Shown piece after piece: positions 61,701 to 64,000 of a stretch of DNA of 64,000 nucleotides. Where the stretch lies: NCBI GenBank assembly GCA_913776825.1, contig CAJYPV010000031.1, positions 124,001 to 188,000 on the forward strand, in the 5' to 3' direction. Both the position numbers and the translations under genes were made by a program. The notes below the pieces were generated by a model, which worked only from the letters and a program-made list of their open reading frames with translations, was not told the DNA's origin and searched no databases. This DNA is from Burkholderiaceae bacterium (GTDB taxonomy: Bacteria > Pseudomonadota > Gammaproteobacteria > Burkholderiales > Burkholderiaceae_C). Each line of letters begins with the position of its first letter. The stretch's first letter is position 1.

Positions 61701-63611
61701 TTCGGCGCTCACTTGAAGACGGTTCAGACCGTCCACCAGCGTCGCCGTCCCGGTGTATACCAAGCCCTCGTCCGACATGCCGGCCGGGGCCATCTCGGCG
61801 CCCTGCAGCACCACGCGCGAGGCGGCGCTGTTGTTCGATGCCACCACGACCTGCACATCCACCTTGGGCGTGACCACCGTCTGCGGGCCGGACGGCGTCA
61901 CAAACGCCACCTTGTAGGTCGTGGACGACCGGACGCTGAAGCCCCACACCTGGGTCGTCGACGCGTTGGACCGGTTGGCCACCTCCACATAGACCGTATA
62001 CGGTCCTTCCGGCAGCGCATCCGCAGGCGTGTAGCTGACGCTGGAATCGGTAATGACCGACTTCGCGGTGACATCCTGATCGTTCACCACCAATCGGACG
62101 CTCTCGCGGGCAATGCCGTTCGCGACATCGCGATATTGCGCAGAGATCACCGGCTTTGAACCGGCCGGCAGTTCGCCCGCAGCGGGCGTCGTGGCGGTGA
62201 TTTCCGGCGCGGAGGCCAGCGCGAATCCCCAGTCGGACACAGCTGCATTGCCCGCACGATCGGCGATCGACAGCTTCACCTCATGCCGGCCGTCGCTCAG
62301 CGCTTGAGGAGCTTGATAGCGAATGCCCGTGGCGGACACCTGCGCCTGAGCGGTGACGTCCATGCCATCCAGCCACAGGCGCACACGCGCGGTGTCCACG
62401 CCGGCGCCGATGTCGCTGAAGTTGGCCACGATGGCCGGAGACGCACCGGTCGGGAGGAAGACATCAAAAGGCGATTGGCCGGCAATCACCGGCACCGACC
62501 GCGTCACAAAACTCCCACTGCGGCTCGCCGCATTCCCCAACGTATCCCGCACCGACACGGTCCAGCTGTGCGGCCCTTCCGTCAATGCCGCTGCGACCGT
62601 CGCGCTGAACCCATTGCCGCTGATCTGCGCCGTCACCGGCTGCCCGTCCAGGCGCACGCTCAGCGACGCCGGGTCGATGCCGGCTTGCGACACGGCCCAT
62701 TGGCCGCTCAGCGTCGGCAGCGCATCGGCCGGCAGGACCTCGCCCTCGGCCGGCGTGGTCAGCGTCAACGCCGGTCCCGACGTCAGCACCGTGAAATTCC
62801 AATTCACCGAGGCTTCGTTGCCCGCAGCGTCTCGCACCTTCAACACCAAAGCATGCGCGCCCTGCGCCAGGTCGGTGGTCGGCGTGTAGCGGATGCCCGT
62901 CGCGGACACCTCCGCGCCGCTGACCGGCTGGCCATCTAGCGTCAGGACCACGCTGGCCGTGTTGATCGCGCCACCGGCGTCCGCATAGCTGGCGGAGATC
63001 ACCGGACGCGACGATGCCACGTTGCCGAGCGGCAGCGTGGCGGAGATGACCGGCGCGGTGACGTCGGTGACGGCTTGCAGCCGCCACTCCAGCACCGCAT
63101 TCAGCTTGGTCACGAACCAGGTGTTGATGGCGACATCGCCCAGCTCCAGATTCAACGGCGCGAAGCCGGCCTGGGCATCGTCCGGATCGGTGCCGGGCAC
63201 GTCGTAGGCCATGCGGCCGTTGCGGCGCGACTTCGGATCGAGGCGGCGGTCGAAGAACTGACCGGCGCGCAGGCTGAAGGTGTCGCTGCTGACGGCGAGC
63301 TGTCGTGCCTTGATGGCGGGGAAGCTGACCTCCGCATCGGTCGCGATCACCGAGCTGCGGCGGCTGGTCGCGGCGCCCTGCGCGCCCGCGACATCGTTGC
63401 CGGCATTGCGGACCTGGAGGCGATAGACGTAGTCGTACTGACCGGTCGGGCTGCCGGCGACCGCCGTCTTGCTCACCAGCTGGTAATCGACGATCGGGAA
63501 CTGCGACGGCGTCGTCGCGGCCATGGCCATTCCGATGCCCATCAGCCAGCTGAAAACAGCCGTGCACAGCCATGCCGCAGCCTGCGCTGCGCGCTTGAAG
63601 TCCCTAGCCAT
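58767..63611 (-). CDS. Large secreted Ig-like-domain protein (1614 aa)
   Basis: From ATG 63611, preceded by GGGAGG; the frame to 63743 is not protein-like. Signal peptide ends MGIGMAMAATTPSQFP. The N-terminal domain of about 160 residues contains QYDYVYRLQVRNAGNDVAGA. Then a series of Ig-like beta domains, each with a GRPVISASYADAG- or SASGIRYTP-type turn (TDLAQGAHALVLKVRDAAGN, ALTEGPHSWTVSVRDTLGNA), to about residue 750. Later come Big-type domains (VEEGDAYFADIPGAVARDGG) and one carboxypeptidase-regulatory unit (AVFRGQVYTDRGQPLAGVRV, about 1110). Residues 1336-1370 hold a cluster of eight cysteines (CRYDPDKCSKNKPDCEFCKA, ECPTCDWDP). The last 220 residues are strand-rich. A surface fibre or matrix protein is likely. 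It is the first gene of the operon. Confidence 0.87.
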   Translation of the reverse strand: MARDFKRAAQAAAWLCTAVFSWLMGIGMAMAATTPSQFPIVDYQLVSKTAVAGSPTGQYDYVYRLQVRNAGNDVAGAQGAATSRRSSVIATDAEVSFPAIKARQLAVSSDTFSLRAGQFFDRRLDPKSRRNGRMAYDVPGTDPDDAQAGFAPLNLELGDVAINTWFVTKLNAVLEWRLQAVTDVTAPVISATLPLGNVASSRPVISASYADAGGAINTASVVLTLDGQPVSGAEVSATGIRYTPTTDLAQGAHALVLKVRDAAGNEASVNWNFTVLTSGPALTLTTPAEGEVLPADALPTLSGQWAVSQAGIDPASLSVRLDGQPVTAQISGNGFSATVAAALTEGPHSWTVSVRDTLGNAASRSGSFVTRSVPVIAGQSPFDVFLPTGASPAIVANFSDIGAGVDTARVRLWLDGMDVTAQAQVSATGIRYQAPQALSDGRHEVKLSIADRAGNAAVSDWGFALASAPEITATTPAAGELPAGSKPVISAQYRDVANGIARESVRLVVNDQDVTAKSVITDSSVSYTPADALPEGPYTVYVEVANRSNASTTQVWGFSVRSSTTYKVAFVTPSGPQTVVTPKVDVQVVVASNNSAASRVVLQGAEMAPAGMSDEGLVYTGTATLVDGLNRLQVSAEFEDGATRGATMEVTYDAPPKIVITSPADKAMLGRALATSPGDLTGSVERPVNITGRLSKPVVSVSINQQQALLQNGGLEFTFPNFFLREGTNMITAVATDAQGRVSSTAITVSVDQTAPILRVESPVQGWVTSDSRVDVRGMVNDAVEAMAGAPEPTVTVFVNDQPVSGGRPTQVADRYFLVPEVPLQLGDNRIVVSATDQFGNARAQELKVHRIAVGSSRLTLVGGNHQQGEAYAELAKPLQVVALNAAGEPLGNLAVRFDVTRGTGTISTTQGADTPVNGATAARNLSVTTDAFGRAQVWMKVGKQSGPGANVVEASLPEMGQPVTFVATTARGAVAKVNADLGISQFAETSAQPLELMSVIVRDRDDNTLPGVPVVYTVEEGDAYFADIPGAVARDGGRRLILSTDKNGLVAARPWIGTQPGVVRISAKAVKREGGDPDQAADLTGNATFVVRALAPVDGPAVFRGQVYTDRGQPLAGVRVSIARTSLSSTTDEQGGFELVNVPAGRIDLFVDGRTVNPTNDPARQQWPSLHFESFVVKGQENALPHPIYLPPLLTSSAKVVGGNEDVVLTIPGIDGFQMKVKANSVTFPDGSRVGTLVVSPVTADKLPMAPPAGGATFGVPAWTIQPAGTRFDPPIQVTLPNASGQPPGDNLPIVQWDHDLGQYVPMGRATVSEDGAVLVTDAGSGLTKAGWGGLCRYDPDKCSKNKPDCEFCKAPSQQGSECPTCDWDPSQNNKESDKAKVVTYELKMGESKAQQVTMKLLKALWLESVKWKMKSKVQFGEREICCANERRIGKNLNVSAFADFEAEAEGDVLPAKAIIKKGLINLIKKIVPNAAGDIDVGVFAKVKATAGFNTPSLVRKGCDKVWQVTGGITLSGTGELEARLSGETSITDKDGKVIKAKVVPLAGGITASGGAVVKNNGKALPSWDGKATLYWFIKSEIEVWNFKESIVWYADTFDAYMDGHLEFLPVSD

Positions 63612-64000
63612 AAGCCTCCCTGAAAGGCGCGTCCGAACGCAGAGCGCCCCATCCCTCGATCTCAGCCGTGCGATCCCTGTCGACATCACGTCGCCATTCG
63701 CCCGCGTGTGCTGGTGGTTTGCCCTCATGCAAACGGAGCGCAATGTAACTTAACGATCTCGGCCACCCGAAATGACTTTCGTAACCCAAAGTGGCGGCAT
63801 GTCGGCTTTTTGCGATTCGCACACTCGAACGCGGGATAGGACCTTGCCAAGCGCTTGTGCCAATTGAGAAACTGCGCCGCCGCGAAGGCTCCGAACCGGA
63901 CTTTCGGGACAAGACCAACACCACCACGACCAGCACACACTGGCCCTCGCCGCGACCCGGCCGAGCGGCTGGGAGGGACGCCGCTTGCGCACGCATCCGG
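63612..64000. other. Promoter region of the 19.7-kb operon
   Basis: About 390 bases with no convincing gene; the minus-strand frames here are short and not protein-like. GC is lower between 63730 and 63860, as expected for a promoter, with GTTACG and AAGTTACATT on the minus strand, but I cannot fix -35 and -10. No PIP-type box is present. Confidence 0.5.

Noticed and set aside
58365..62159. Plus-strand open frame of 1264 residues
   Set aside because: Same reason: a shadow of the Ig-like giant, with His/Arg/Asp-rich low-meaning sequence.

Overview
The window is high-GC DNA (strong G/C third-position bias, long antisense open frames) from a betaproteobacterium. A Burkholderiales lineage near Roseateles/Mitsuaria/Rhizobacter fits the gene content (phosphoglucomutase, DUF2789, AI-2E exporter, KaiC-like ATPase, large surface proteins, plant-pathogen-type PIP/hrpII boxes), but genus is inference only. 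No rRNA, tRNA or CRISPR array was seen.

Layout. 1-1640: mobile-element debris (3' end of an IS256-type transposase, broken IS3-type transposase) around a lipoprotein gene. 1657-8380: a degraded polymorphic-toxin locus on the minus strand. It holds short immunity-like genes, toxin C-terminal fragments, three copies of one pre-toxin segment (one inverted), and a collapsed large exoprotein whose SD-preceded N-terminus (8380) is joined out of frame to a toxin C-terminus with a PD-(D/E)XK-like nuclease signature, followed one base later by its immunity gene. 8606-9223: a membrane protein resembling CbiM-type ECF permeases. 9332-14180: an R-body (reb) operon. It has four near-identical RebB proteins, three divergent Reb-like proteins (one with an unbroken 36-proline tail), two uncharacterised operon members, a PIP/hrpII-like box upstream and a convergent hairpin terminator.

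14180-28877: regulators. A degenerate AAA+ domain fused to an AraC HTH is divergent from a membrane-anchored non-RD Ser/Thr kinase across an intergenic palindrome. Then come an AraC/SDR divergent pair, a PAS hybrid histidine kinase, a sigma-54 activator with GAYTGA, a KaiC-like double ATPase coupled to a hybrid kinase, and a zeta-toxin/antitoxin-like pair. 29061-31510: a DUF2248-type metallopeptidase overlapping a transglutaminase-like protein, then DUF2789 and a terminator.

31593-38519: a two-gene operon of large coiled-coil proteins (477 and 1799 aa) behind an excellent PIP box plus -10 motif. These are candidate type III secreted proteins, the larger with AvrE/HopR-like size and a glycine-rich repeat-like C-terminal region. 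38705-43898: VOC protein, phosphoglucomutase, a TetR regulator with its operator, and an AI-2E-family transporter with a long soluble tail. 43941-63611: a 19.7-kb minus-strand operon of secreted proteins: a 1614-aa Ig-like protein, two small partners, a 3647-aa carboxypeptidase-regulatory-repeat giant with a threefold module, a small secreted protein, an ankyrin protein and a Tat-type vanadium haloperoxidase.

The most novel hypothesis is that the R-body operon and the effector-like operon share HrpB/HrpX-type promoter elements. That would place a mechanical R-body system in the same host-interaction regulon as type III secretion. The boxes are read directly from sequence; the regulation is inferred.
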